Of a stretch of DNA of 64,000 bases, positions 22,133-37,100 are shown piece by piece. The stretch is from Lottia gigantea (lineage: Eukaryota; Mollusca; Gastropoda; Lottiidae): positions 4,227,403-4,291,402 of the forward strand of contig NW_008710049.1 of NCBI RefSeq assembly GCF_000327385.1, in the 5' to 3' direction. A program made the translations under genes and the position numbers. The notes below the pieces were generated by a model. The model was not told the origin of the DNA. It saw nothing but the letters and a program-made list of their open reading frames with translations, and ran no database searches. Within the stretch, counting starts at the first letter, position 1. The number at the start of each line of letters is the position of its first letter.

Positions 22133-25100
22133 TCACAAGGCTCCAAATGGATCATTGATATTTTGTTGTTGAGTAGGTGGTCTAGGTTGTTGGAATCCCA
22201 TGGGTTGTTGCATTCCATAAGCTGGTGGCTGCATGCCCATCCCAACTCCCATTCCCATATTAGGCATGCCCATTGGCTGCTGCATACCCTGAAAAAGAGA
22301 CAGTCATGACATATAGTTTGTAGACTTAGAATTGTTTAATAAATATTAACTAACAATTTTTTTTTCTGTAACTGTCTTCATGGTAATCTAACATGTTTTC
22401 CATCACACTCCTGTTCCAATGAAGTTATTTTAAAACCAATCAAAGCATGTATTGTAGGACCATTTTCATGTCAGTCAAAAGACTAAAAAGAGTCTGTTTT
22501 TTGCTTGAAAGCTGAAAACAAGAGACTGAATTCTACATACCATCATTGGTTGTCCCATTTGCATTCCTTGTGCACCATATCCCATTCTGGGTTGTGCCAT
22601 TTGACCTGGGCCTCCCATCTACAAATATAAAGATAAATTACCCAACAGGGCAAAAAAAGAAATTTGTCGCTTACAAAGAATATCACTATTATTATTTGAC
22701 ACGGTTTTCTCCGGAATGTGTTTGCTGAAAATATCCTTGACTGACTATCAGTGAGTGCTTATCATGACAAAGTCTAAAATAAAGTTTCAAACAGCAATTT
22801 GGGATCAATTATTCTTGCCATACTCTATAAAAGCAAAACTAAAAATTCAGGAGTTGATGGAAGAAAGTTAAATGTTCTAAACAAGCTCCATCAAAAGCTG
22901 ATAAAAATCCCATAACAGTAATGAAATAGTAGATATACCAATAAACACAATTTGATTGGGGAGTATAAAGTATTAGGTACATAGTACATCAAGACATACC
23001 ATATTTTGTTGTTGTTGAAATTGTGGGTTCCATGTTGGGCCAGTAGATGTTGGTCGTGGGGCAAAGTTGGTACCTCCTGTTAATTTCTGTTCTCCTTTAG
23101 GTTGCCACTGGTGATCAGTTCTAAGACAAAATAAGATTTTTATTATACATGACTTTTTTTAATTCAAGATATTATAATGAAAGGTTCTCTCGGTTTATAT
23201 TATTCTAAAGAATAACTTGTGATGGAATGGCTCTGTTTGCAATAAAAAATTTATGATAAAATTTGAAAATCTAACACATGGGGCCAATTTTAATCTTAAA
23301 AATTTTTGAGGAACAGAACCCAGGGCTTCTTTCTTTATAATAGATTCATCATGGTCCACTCCAGTAAACAGATATAAAGCATGAACAACTTGACTTGGTT
23401 AATTTACAAAATATTCAGGATAATACATAGCAGCAATAACTTACTTTTTAATTTGGCTGTTACTTCCTTTAATATTGAGATTACCAGCTAACTGAACTAG
23501 ACTAGCATCTAAATCTTTTGCAAGCCCAGCTGATTGTTTTTGTTGATTTTGAGGTGTATTTGTTGATAAGGGTTGTAACACATCACCAAATGCATCAAAA
23601 CCTACAACATAATACAAGAAATTAATAATACTTCATGACTATGTCAACAAAGTGTTAAGAAAATTTGAGAATAATTTTCATTATATCAATATATATGCTA
23701 ATCATTCAATTTTGTTTTCAGATTTCAGATAAAAGATATTTATCAATTATGAAATTATCTCCCTTGATGATATTTTTTTCAACATAGACACTACTCAATA
23801 ATAAGAAACACTGAACAGAGTGAATGAAAGTGCATGCATACATAGCAATGGCTGACAAAAATGTGTGTACTCTGAAATAAACACATACATACATATATAT
23901 ATATATATACATACATACATACATGTGACTTAAAAACAAGATTTGGGTCAACATGGTGATTGGGATAAGGATTAAAAAAAAAACATTAAATAAAGATTAT
24001 CTGAAAATAAACTGTAATATCATTTACAAAATATAAATTCACTCAGATGTTGTTAAAAATAAAATTCATCTTTTTCTAACTATGCTATACTATTATAAAA
24101 AATAATTTGTGCTTCAATGATAAAATTGAAACAATCAAAATCTACTTGCCAAAACCCAGTGTCTAAATCAAATGTCTAAAAACTTTTTAAAACCAATAAA
24201 ATGTTCTTGATTGAACAATAGGTGCATCAGAGATATAAACCTTGGATGTCTATTAAGGGGTATACTAATACTCCACCACCTGTCTATCAATTTTGACGTT
24301 TTAAATGATGGTTTTGATAGGAATATATCATGATAAGTTAAATATGTTTTAGGAAATTCTCAACAGAGCATGCATTACGTACCAATGACATAAATGTTTT
24401 AATTTATAAATGCAAATGATTAAGGACACAAGATAAAGACAAAGAATTTTGGACATCTAAATTCTACGAAATAAATACGCTGAATAAATTTCAATTATTG
24501 TCTCTGTTGTCACCTGTTCCTCCCATGTCACTAGTTGGATGACTTGATCCCAATGATCCTAATGAACCAAGTTGCCCAAGGTCTCCTAGACCTCCTCCTA
24601 GCCCAGTCATAGCAGGGCTATGTCTCCCTAGACTAGGTGATCCCATCGCTGGACTCATGTGGCCCATTTGTGGAACTTTAGAAGCAAGAAGAAAAAGATA
24701 ATAGTAAATAAGAAACTGTATAGTTGATTCCAATATATGCACTCCCAGGTAAATTTAAAACAAAACGAAGACCAATCTCTCATGCTCAGAGCTAGAATCA
24801 TTGGAACATACAATTTACATCAAAATAAAATTCGTATTAAGAAGTGCATAAATATCCTTCACATTGCAAAATATGTAACAATACTAAAATTTTCAAAAGT
24901 GTTAAAATAAGCATGTTATGTTTTAACAAGGGATTTCTATAATAAAGAAAAAAATTAGTAATTGAAATAGCGATGAAAAGTAATTAAAAAAAGGAATAAC
25001 TATGTCATAAATTTTTTTTCAAAAAACTAAGAAAATATTTTAATTCCGTAAAATCTAAAAAGTTCTGTATGAGGCTGATCTCTCACCTGGACTTGGTGGT

Positions 25101-28100
25101 AAATTATAATCATGGAATCCTAAAACAAAGTTTTGAATTAGAAACTTGGATAAATAATTTGGGCATTATCAATTGTTAATATACAGGTTTAGACAGAAGT
25201 TATGTTATTTCATATATCCCTACTTTACTTTCTTTATGAGGCGTGATGTAATGCTTAATTATATATTTATTGCATTAGACAGTAGTTTATTTAACCAATA
25301 TTTACACAAATTCAATCTTCTCAATAAATACATATTAATCTCTCAATGACAAATTTATATGTCAATTCTTTAGAGCTTTAATTCATGGCACATTATTTTG
25401 TGAGCAAAAGTACATATTGATCGAAGGATGAATATAAAACTAACCAAACTATTTATTTGTAAATGTTTACAAAATGGTCTAGTGTCATAATATCACATGA
25501 AATTAAATGAAATTTGGATAAATTTGGATTTTGACAGTTTGTAATTACATATGATACCAAATAACTATGTATGTATATATCAATTATTTCATTATCTGAA
25601 AAAGAAAGTTGCTTGTACCAGGGCTGTCGATTTGTTTGTATTTTTTCGACCAGTTCTAATATACATTACAAATTTTCATCTTTAAAGGTATACTACCTCT
25701 TAGGATGATCAAAAAACTGAAATTCTAATACTTGGTTAAAATGAGTCTTTGTTCATCAATGGACTTACCTGTTGTCAAAACTATACAAAAGAATCCCTCT
25801 ATAATCTAATAAATCCATAAAACTAAGTAATAATTCAGTAAATTAAGTAATTGTGAAGCAAGCTTTTTTTTCAATAATTACTTAGTTTAATGGATATATT
25901 AGTCTTATAAAGAGATTCCATTCTTTAGGCATAACACCTGGTAAGTCCAACTGATGAATATGTACTCTCATTGACCAAGTTTGAGACTTTAAATTTGATG
26001 TCCATTCAATGAGGTAGTACCTTTCAACTAAGACCTAAATATGAGATATTCTTGTGGATATTTAAATTGTCATCACAAAATTCCTGAATTTGAAGTTACT
26101 TAAATGATTGACAAAATGCAACAGCCCTGGTAGATTCTATATAATACATGGATGATTATCATGCTATATATGAACACTGAACACTCACACATCACACTGA
26201 GATTGAGTGGTATGATCAACAGATCATTAATATAGAGACCACTTTTTCTCATTAAATGAACAAATATTGTCATCGATAGTTTTCTTTTTATCAACAGATC
26301 ACCCCACCAGCATTTCATTTCATACTATCATCATTTTTTTTCTGATTTTTGGAACAAATTCCTGTTTACAAATAAAGTTTCTCTTTCGTGATGTTGCAAT
26401 TAACGAGACAAGGAAATGAAAGCTTTAGGGAAGTATGCAGCTTAACTTTACTTCACTATAACCATCTCATTTTGTTATAGCCATAATAGTGCTTTTGTTT
26501 GATGTCTAACTAATAGGATGATGAATACAGTCTTCAATCTATGTAGATAAACTAAAACATATTAAGGAACATATTGTGAATATCTATGAAATGAAACTGA
26601 ACTGAAATAGAGTTTAACATCCAATTCTTCTACATGTACATTCATATATAAATGATATAGACATCTATGGAATGAAATGAAGTTTTACATCCTAAAGAAC
26701 TCTAGGTAAATCATATGAACTGAAGTACAACTAAAGGTAAATAATAATATAAATTTTTACACCCCACTGTTCAGAAGGAGGTGAATCAATTAAATAATTG
26801 AAGGTATATGGAGATATACAAGGTGAAGTTATATAGATATATATATATATCATTCGCTAATAGTAACAGCTATATCAAAAGCATTTCCTCTTGTTTTCAG
26901 ATGTAGGTAAGCATGATAAGCCTAATTGGGAAATTCTCTACGCTTATGTCTTTGAATCTATTTTCTTGTGTACAATAAATATTGGCTAGGCTATTATCTA
27001 GGTATCACAGATATCTGCTTTTCTTTTCATTTTTGTTGCCAAACAGGAAAATAAAGGTAAATGATATATCAAATAACCAATTAACCAATTAAGTTTGAAT
27101 TGTTTATGAAGATATTTCATATTTTAAAGCTAATTTTAAAATCTCCAATATGAAGGCATTCGTAATTGCAGATTTCCAAAGATTTTGTTATATGATACTG
27201 CAAAATTTAACGAGAATAGTGCCGCTAAATTTTCCCTTTAATATCAAAGATCAATCAGAAATCAATATTTTCTCAAGTAAAGTGTATAGAAATTCAGCAG
27301 ATATCTATGATTGAATACATTTTCTATGTTCTAACACCACATAAAGATAAGATATAAATGAGACCCAATACCTGTAGCTGGGGAGGAAGAAGGACTTGTC
27401 CCAAAAATACTACCCATAGCTCCGTGTGAAGCCATCCCCATTCCCATTGGAGATGCACCAGAGATGTCCATAGCAGGCGACATGCCAGCACTTCTCCCCA
27501 TAGGAGAACCAACTGGCATATCAAATCCTGGAGACATCCCTGATGACATGCCCATTGGGGATGCCCCAGGAATATCTAGAGCTGGAGAAATTCCAGAAGA
27601 CAAGCCCAGAATGTCCTGATTCTGAGAAGATCCAATTTTATGAGAAAATTTAGGGTCATACGGGTCAAGAGGAGATTCCAAATCAACAGCTGCTTAGAAG
27701 AAAGAATAAATACAAGGGTTTTATTTCAAGCTGAAATGATTAAAGCTACCATGATAATCTAAAAACTTGTTAACAAAATGGTTCTTAGAAAGTCTTAATT
27801 CCCAAACTTTAAAGTAAGAAAATCAAATGGTAAAAGGATTCAAAACGGAACTAAAAGAATACTTGTTTATTTCAGTCAAAGACTGAGAAACAAAAGTGAA
27901 AACTTAAACTTAATCAGTTAAAAAATAAAGAGTTAGCTTGTTCTCGGGATAAAAAACTAAAAACGAACTTAAAACAAAATATTTTGTAAATTCATATTGC
28001 ATGGTAGCTTTGAGCAAATAACTCAGCAGTATATTATTTGTTGCTAATAGGTTAGTGCTGATTATAATAATTTGAAGCTGGATTACAGGACAAAACCTGT

Positions 28101-31100
28101 CCTATACATACTCTTCTCTGGTGATTTTTGTGGTTCCAGTACTGGGAAATTATTACTGGTAGCGTAGAATGGGTCTAAGGTTCAAAAAAGCAACAAACAA
28201 TAATTACAATAGTAATAAAATCATGTACAATATCAAACAGTTTTATAGACTCAAACAGAAACATTATTTAGTTAGTTAGTTATATGATGATGATCAATTC
28301 ATGTACTAGTAATGGAAAAGATTATTTTTGTGGCAAAATAATTCTTGCAAAAATTTTGTTCCTGCAAAATTTTGAGCTTCTTCAAAAGTTTGCTGGTTAA
28401 ACTCTCAAAAGCCTAAAGAAGAATGAGAAAAGTACTGAATTGACCATTAAAGAATTGTTATAAAGCATGTACATGCATGTGCAATACCTTGAGTGTTAGG
28501 TGTTGGACCCATAGTTGGTGGTCCCATAGTAGTAGTTGTCAATGAAACATCTAAACCTGCTATTAGTAAGAGAAGAAAAAACATGCATCAACCATGCCAC
28601 CCAAAAACAGATTCCAAAAAAGGAAATAGTCAAAAGTAAGGACACTTTAGTAAAAGAAAGAAATTTTAAAATTCAAAAAGTTTTCATTTAAGGCAACAAA
28701 ACTTGAAAGTATGTTGAAAGAAGGACAATTTTTTTTTTAAATGAATTCATGACATCTTTAACAAATAGAAGAAACAATCTTTTCTGAAAGACCTTTGATC
28801 TTGGAAAATTAATGAAACTACAGATCGATATAAAAAACCAACATGATTTAATAGAATTTTTCTAAAAAATGAAGATGACTTTTGGAATCTGCTTAAATGA
28901 AAAAAGTTATAAGCCAATATTAATTCCCATAATCCAAATGTAAGATTAAGAAGAAATAAGTTCACTGTTATTATTTTATCTTATACCAATATTGTGTCAT
29001 ATAAATATTGTTTGACTTTCTGAAGGCCAAGAGAAATTACAGTTTTACATCTTACTATTTTCCACTTGTAATGTTGGGCTTTATAGACTGGCAACTCTAG
29101 TGTGCAATGTTAGCCGTTTCCAGCCCTTTTTAATCTTAATAAAATTAATTCTAAATTTGCTTTTTATAAAGTTCATAACATAGTAATAGTAATAACATTC
29201 TGTACAATATCTATCAAAAGATACATTTTTGTTTATTTTATGAAATTGATTATTGGTTAGTAGAAGTGAGAAAATGTAAAGAAAGTGATTTTAGTTTGAG
29301 GTTGGATAAAAATTAGTTTAAAAGGAAGAGGGAAGAAGGGAAGGGAACTGTAATAAAATGGGATGGCTAGATTAGGCTATTTGGCATTTAAATATTGTGT
29401 AGTTGAGTTAAAGATATTTCTAAACACCATAAAAAACAAACAATCTAATTTAATTTGAGGTAAAATGAAAGGTTATTGAAAATCAACCAGGAGTTTGGAT
29501 CAGAACTACATAAAAATAATGTAGATTGTATGTTTTAAAGATTTGAAATGTGTACACATATCTATGTTTGTATGGAGAAATTTATATTTGTATGTCGGGA
29601 CACGTTACAATTTCAGATAGTCAGTGATTTTACCGATCAGATTTCTTAGATACACAATTAATACCAACATTTTTTAAAAAATATTTTGGCTTTGGGTATT
29701 CTTGCAAGAGTGGAGAGGAAGTAGGATTTGTGGGGGTTTTGGTGTTGTGTTCATGTGAAATCAAACAATCGTTTATCAATATCAAAAAATACTGATCAAA
29801 ATATCCACAATATTATGAGAAAAAACCCTTCATATTGGCCATAATTCATAGAGAAGTAGGCCTAAATCTGTGCTTTAAAATATATCAATACTTATCAACT
29901 ACTATGAGGCCCAACACTTTAGAATATCCCAAGACCAAGTGCAAATCTACTTTTTAGATCCTAAACAATATATTTCATTAAATTAAAACCAAAGCTAAAT
30001 AAACATATCCAAAGCCGTCCAATAAGCAGAGAAATAGAGAGAAGGGAAATAATTCTTAATCCATAGTAACAAGAGAAGACAACTCTAATGAACTAACCTG
30101 ATGAAGGTGTTGATGTGTTGTTGAAAGCTTTAGCAAAGTCTGCATCTGTTGTAAAACTATTTTGAGCAGCTGAAACATATAAGAGAACATAGAATTTTTT
30201 TTTTTCATACCACTTCAAACTTTACTATGAATGAAAGATTAAGAAAGCCCTTCATGTTGATCTCAATGAATCCTAACTATAATTTTAAACCATGTTAGAA
30301 TAATTCTCAGTAAAAATGTTTGGAAATGAAAGCTGAATATCAATTGATATGTAGCCCTGTTGACGTTAGTCAATTATCAGTGAAGTCACATGACATTTAC
30401 CATTGTAGAATCATATGATTTCATAGACTACTATCATTTCACACAATTCTTTTTTTAAGCCAAAAATTCACTTATGTAATTATATTCAAATGTGTTCTTA
30501 CATGCAGAGACATTACCATTTGTTGCCCAGCTGTTTGTTGCCGCAGGTTGTGCAGGTTGTCCACCAAACGGATTATTATTGGAATAAGCTGTTGCCATGA
30601 CATTTTGCACACTCTCCATAAATGGATTACCAGTCATATTTAACAGATCGTCACTGGGTCTACCACTGGCAGACGTTGCGTTATTCTGTTGGTTGACACT
30701 AGTAGGAGAATTTGGTCCAAATAAATCGATGCTCCCTTGTTTCTGAGTGGATGCTGGGGGAGTGAAAGGGTTATTTTGAGGGGGAGAGGATGAAGAAACT
30801 GGAGAATTTGAAGTTGTTAATTCCTGCACTCTTTGTTCCTGAAGATAAAAATAATTTACAATACATTCAACGCATATTGTTTTGAAACTTTCCAATTTCT
30901 ATGAATCTATGAAATAAAAGGAAAGAAACAACCATTTTTTACAAGGGTGACATCTTAGGTTCACAAGGATCCTTTATACCAGGTGGTCCTTAGTTACACA
31001 TCTTTATAATTCCCGAATTATCTGTACCAATATACAGTTGGTTTGACAGGAATTATGACTTATTAAAGAGCACCTAGATTAAAACCCATGACAACCATTT

Positions 31101-34100
31101 GGACTTAAAAATCAACTGATGTCATTTCAACACCCTCATCGGCTGTGCAACAGCCATGCAGTTTTTTACTTTATTGGAAAAATATAAGACCAAGGGATTC
31201 TTAACACACAGATTAAGTAAATTTGAGAACATGATAAGGTGAAATTTGATATATACCTTTAATTGTTGTAATCTGTTGTTTTCCTCTTCTAAAATTCTCT
31301 TCTTCTCTTCATCACTGACTTTAACAGTACTGTTACTAGATATGGTGTTTAATGCTGTGGAAAAACCAGCTGGCCTGAAAATATAGTTACAGTAACTTTG
31401 ATTCAATTTTACTATTTAATCACAGTTACTGTTAACTTAATTTGAATATAAGCTTCAAAAAAATACTGACAATCTTAGAGTGACTTTGGAATTTTGAACG
31501 AGAATGTCATCAATTTGAATGAAATCAACCTCTGTAAAAACAAATTTCAAAGTTAAAATCTGTGCTCATGTTTATATCTTTATCAACACAGTCATTCTTA
31601 GACTAACAATATTTTGAATATTTGCAATTCTTGTGAAAATAATCAGTAAAATTTGATATACCACCTAGACTGACATTCTACATGCAATTCTAAAAAGGTT
31701 AAATTAATCTTTTGAAATCACTGAATTCTGCTAAAAAATTGAATTAAAAAAAATCTTGAATGTACCCAGTTCATAATCCATTGACCCCCAAAGACGTTTA
31801 ATAATATCCTAATAAAAAGTTACTTACATAGCATTATTACCAGGAGGTGAGCCAGCTTTCTTTCCTTCTAACTGAGCTAAATGTTGTTCTAAAGCATCCA
31901 AGAGACTAGCTGGAGCCTGGAATAACATCATTATCATAATAAATACATGTTTAATATCATCAATACATTTACTGATAAAATCTTATATCATCAAAATGAA
32001 AATTAGACAAAAACATAATTAAACTTTTATAACACAAATAAAGAGAAAAATATAACTATAAACCAAAATCAAAACATTTTTTAAATGATTGTTAACTTAT
32101 TTTTGGGGTAAATTTTCTATATTACCAGATTTTATAGAATATTTGTAAGCAGTTGTTTAAGACTAATATTAAGGCATAACATTAATTAAAGGTCATTCTA
32201 GCTAGCTTTCTTCATTAATAGTCTATTCTAATGAGCCAAGCTTTCATGCTTGATTTTTTATATACATTAGTAATATGATATCAATATTGATTATTTATGA
32301 TTTCAAGTTGTTCTATTTCGAATATTTTAAATTGCCTAAATTTCTATGGAAAGATTGTTCATAGCAACACACGTTAATCATTTTTTGACAAATAAGCTCA
32401 CAAAATGGTTACCATATATCAACGGCAACAAAAACCAACCAGGTATAAGTTTCGACTTATTGGCAGATTTATTTGAAGAAATATAACCAGAAATAGCTAT
32501 CTAGTAGCCTTTTTATAACAAAGTTCCATTAAAAACCAATAATATAATAAAATTAATCAATGATAAACTGAATTCTAAAATAAAATTAAAGCAAAAATGA
32601 ATCAAAGAATAATGAAAACCACACACCATTTGGTTAATACATTAAACAAGGGTCTTGTCAATGATCATGAAAGTAATGAAAAGTATGTCTTACAACAGGC
32701 ACAGTATTGAGCAACACCAGACAAAGCCATATAAAAAATCCAGGGTACTGTTTCTAAAATGTTACCATTAATTTCTTCTTAAGGTATTCTACACTGAGGA
32801 CAAATTCTTGTATTGCAAACTTATTTTGTGAAACAGGACACTGATTCTTTTTTGAGAGAATATAAGAACATAGTTTCATGAGTTTTGAGGGAACTGTCTA
32901 AGGAATGGTTTCTCAAGAAAATTAAATGTGGAAATTCACATAGAGAAATACTATACGACAAAATATATAGTTGCATTTTGTGTAAAAGGCTACCATGGTC
33001 TTATTCAGCTTAAAATAAACTTTGTTATTTAATAATATTAGTGATACTGTCAATTAGAATCAGTTCATCTATTGAAGCCATTAGAATATACCCCTTCCTT
33101 AATAATAAAAGTTAAGATAAGTGATGATAATTTTAAGAATTATTGGTTAGTAAAAAGGGTTTAGGGCAATTTTAAGCAGAACTGTATGTGACTGACTGAC
33201 TAACTTACTCCATTTTGGCCTTGTTTCATACCCTAAGGAGAAAATCAAAATTTACAGAATTTGAGCAAAACACAAATAATCTAGATCTAAATTTTAGCAT
33301 AATAAAGTTGCTAGTCTAAAAATATTATAATCATGCGTATTATAAATTATTTGTAAATTAGAAAAAAAGCAGCATGCAAAAGTATGTAGTAAATACAATA
33401 TGGGCCAAATAAAAAAGATAGCTTAGCTTTAAAAAATAAAAAGTCTAGGAGAATAATCAGACTGACATAGAAGAAAATTTACAGAAACGAAAATAAAAAT
33501 TGCATAACATGCTACGGAATCATTTTGAACTAATTCTGAAAAAATTAATAAAGGCCTGTTAAAAAAAACCCATATCACATGGTGTATTTTGGCAGAATTA
33601 GCCATAAACAATCAAGATAAAAGCTTGTCTTATGGTTTGTCAGTCAGCCACATGTATACAACACACAAGAAGGGGAAATTTAGTAGGGTCGTGCTCAGAA
33701 AGTTGCATGTTATAAAAGATGAGTAAAATAACATATACAGGGATTTCAATGGAGAACGAAAATTAAGAGATGATGTTATTGAAAGCATCACAAAAATATT
33801 AAATTTCATAAACCTCTAGAAAAAGAAAATACAAATAAGAAATATAGCCAATATGAATAATTCTTGAACGTCAATAAATCTATGTCACGATTCAAGAAAT
33901 ACGGCAAACAATAAAAAAATGATGGTATAATTCAAATCTTACCTTGGCTAAATCTGGAATATCACCTTTATCAATACCAACATTCTATCAATAAAGAAAG
34001 TTTAGTTTTATAAGGGATATACAATGCTATTCATTTGTTAATGTTACCTATATGAGTATTGGGAAGTTATGTTGCATTATCAAATTTAGAAATAGTATAT

Positions 34101-37100
34101 ATCTATACAGGGCTTTTTTTGTATACAGACTGCTACTTAGGAAAAGACAACAGCTAATATGATATCTATGTGCCAATACTATATGACTTTATTTTTCTGT
34201 AAAACCTTCTTGACAAATAGGCCACAAAGTATTAAATATAATATGATATTAAATATATTAAAAAAATATGGAAATATAGAACAAGGCGTTTGATCCTTTT
34301 TTTATAACTATTTTTAAGTGTACCATTTTCTCACGCAAAATGACCAACTCTATGCAATAGACGGCTACGGGACGGCTGTTATAACAAAGATATCATGACT
34401 TACTTCTGCCACTCGTAAGAATTCTGAGACTTTATCCATTCTGACTAAAAATCTTTTATATATCTCTAACCCTTCTTTACATTGTTTCTTATTCATATCA
34501 AAATATTTTTCTGAAAAAAAAAAAAAATTGATATTACCAGATATACTTAAATAACCATTTGAACTAGATACATTTACAAATTTGAAACATGAATTTTTTA
34601 AAAATGTATTTACCCTGTATTCAAATATACTCATAGTTTGGTATTTTAAAGCACCTTTGCGACTCTTATTTAATAATACAGAAAAAATGTGAATACTATC
34701 TTATATTCACTTGAGTGGAATCCACCTTTAAAAGGTTAAAGTGCAGATTATCTGTATATGTGAGAAAAGGTGTATCCCCACGTGTGTAATTTCGATGTAA
34801 TTAGTTAAAAGAGTGAAAATAATTCCCAAGGAAGAAATTTATACATACCTAGTAAATTAATAATACCATCATTATAACAAGCAAATAATCGAATTAAATC
34901 TTTAAATAACAATAAAAATGCTGCATTCATTACACCATTAGTTAATTCATTAGGGGATGTCTGAAATTCAAAAATATAGGCAAACATGAATAATGTGCAA
35001 ATGCACTTTAGCATCTCTTTCCGAGAGTCCACATAAACACTATTTTTGTTTCGTGTATTTATCCCATGATAGTTTATATACCCATTTGTTTTTTGTACAA
35101 TTAATTCTACAAACTTTTTGTAAAGCTATTCAAAAAAAAAAAATTTCTATTATGTAAGTATACTGTTATTCATTGTAATACTAATGTGATTCGGAGTTGA
35201 AATACCTTTTATTTTATGAATAATGAATAATTTTTGGTCTTGATGTCAGTTGAAAAGGTGTAGACATTGCCTAAGAGTAAACTACTTACATCAAATTCTA
35301 TAAGAGTATCTATTTGTTGTTGTAAACAGGGTAATGCTTTTAATAACTGAAATACAATAGTTATACCATTAATGTATAAGAATAACTTAAAAACATATTT
35401 TCATTTTCTCAAATAATCTTACAATCAGTTGAATTATTGTTTCTTATCGTAAGACCACACACGATCAAATTTAATCTTCATTTTTTTCAGACATTCATTT
35501 TTCGTTACATCTGGCTTCTTACAAATAAATTCTCTGTGAATCAGAAATGTTGCTAAGCAACTCCAGGTATTTTTGTGCAAAATTTATGAACAAACAATAG
35601 AACTCCTGAATTCTTTATCAACTAACTATTTGTCCAGAACTGTGACGTGTAAGCTTATGACTTCCACGATATTTAATCTTGAGTCTAGACTCATACCATG
35701 TTCTTAGCTGCTAAGCAACTAGAATTTATGTTAAAAGAATGATGACAACTAGAAACAACTTGAATGATTATTTGTTTGATTAACAGCAACAGTCCTTTCA
35801 AAGTAAGTTATATCAACAAAATACATACTTTTTCTGTGTTCATAGTTCTTAATAATCCATCATCTTTCCTGTAATAAAGGGTAGGAAATAATGTTATAAA
35901 ATTTGGTCTCAATCCACAGTCCCACTCATATTTGATTGGATAAAAATAACATTAGAACGGGACTGTTGTAGAATACTTGTAAGATTACAATGGAGAGGAA
36001 AATATCAGTAAAATATCTAATTCATATTTCATATTTCTTCATATTTTGCATCCTATTTTCACTATGATCTTTTAAGCCTATTGTGCGTGATTTATTTCTT
36101 TAGAAAAAGATAGAAAACTCACCCTCGTTTCACTTTACAGAAATCAAAAGCCATCTGTCTATAGGAGAAGGCTTTTTGATTTAAATATTTCGCATATCGT
36201 CTAATGGCTGTTGACATATCAAACGCGGTCTTGTCCATAAACCCACCCAGATTAAAGGTACAGTTATTCGAGGCCAGGTATTGTGTAAATCTCTGAAATT
36301 CAAAATATAAAGTATGAGTTTGAGAACAGATTTTATAAACCAACAAATCATTAAATTTTTCTACAATGTGTCTTTATTATAGCATAGAAAATAACAATCG
36401 CAGGAGCATTGTATCATAATAACTTTTCTAAGGATATTGTATCAATTTCCAAAGTCAAGGACAATCAGATTATATGTTTGGGCTTATCAATAACCATTTT
36501 GCTTCTATTCTATTTGTTTTTATTATCTCCTGTCAGTCATCTAAGAGTCGAACATGTGAAAGTGGTTATTAAAGTGCTTTAGAATGTATCAATAATAAGG
36601 TACACAGTGTGAACACACCATTTCAAAGCATTCTGGCTAATTATCTACCATCAGTCAGTCATCTTGTGAAATATTGATCGACAACCAATATACTCATCAT
36701 TTTCAAGGTCAAGGGCAAAATTTTTATGTTTGGGCTTATTGACTCATTTTGCATGCATTCTATTTGTTTTGATTACCATGAGGAAGATAGGTCACGTCGG
36801 CAATTATCTACCATCAGTCAGTCATCTTGTGAAATATTGATCGACAACCAATATACTCTTTATTTTCAAGGTCAAGAGCAAATTTATATTCAATCATCAG
36901 ATATGTTTTGGCTTATCAAAGGCCATTTTGCATCCATTCTATTTGTTTTGATTACCACAAGGAAGATATGTCACATCAGCAATTATCTACCGTCAGTCGT
37001 CTTAACATGTGAAATATTGATCGACTGCCAATCAGAGAGGGGAGATAATGATAATAATGATGACTATATCACATGATTACTAAATCAATAGGGTAATATA

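Noticed and set aside
36726-37076. 116-codon plus-strand open frame
   Set aside because: It runs across the degenerate 165-180 bp tandem repeat; the repeated peptide blocks are a by-product of the DNA repeat.
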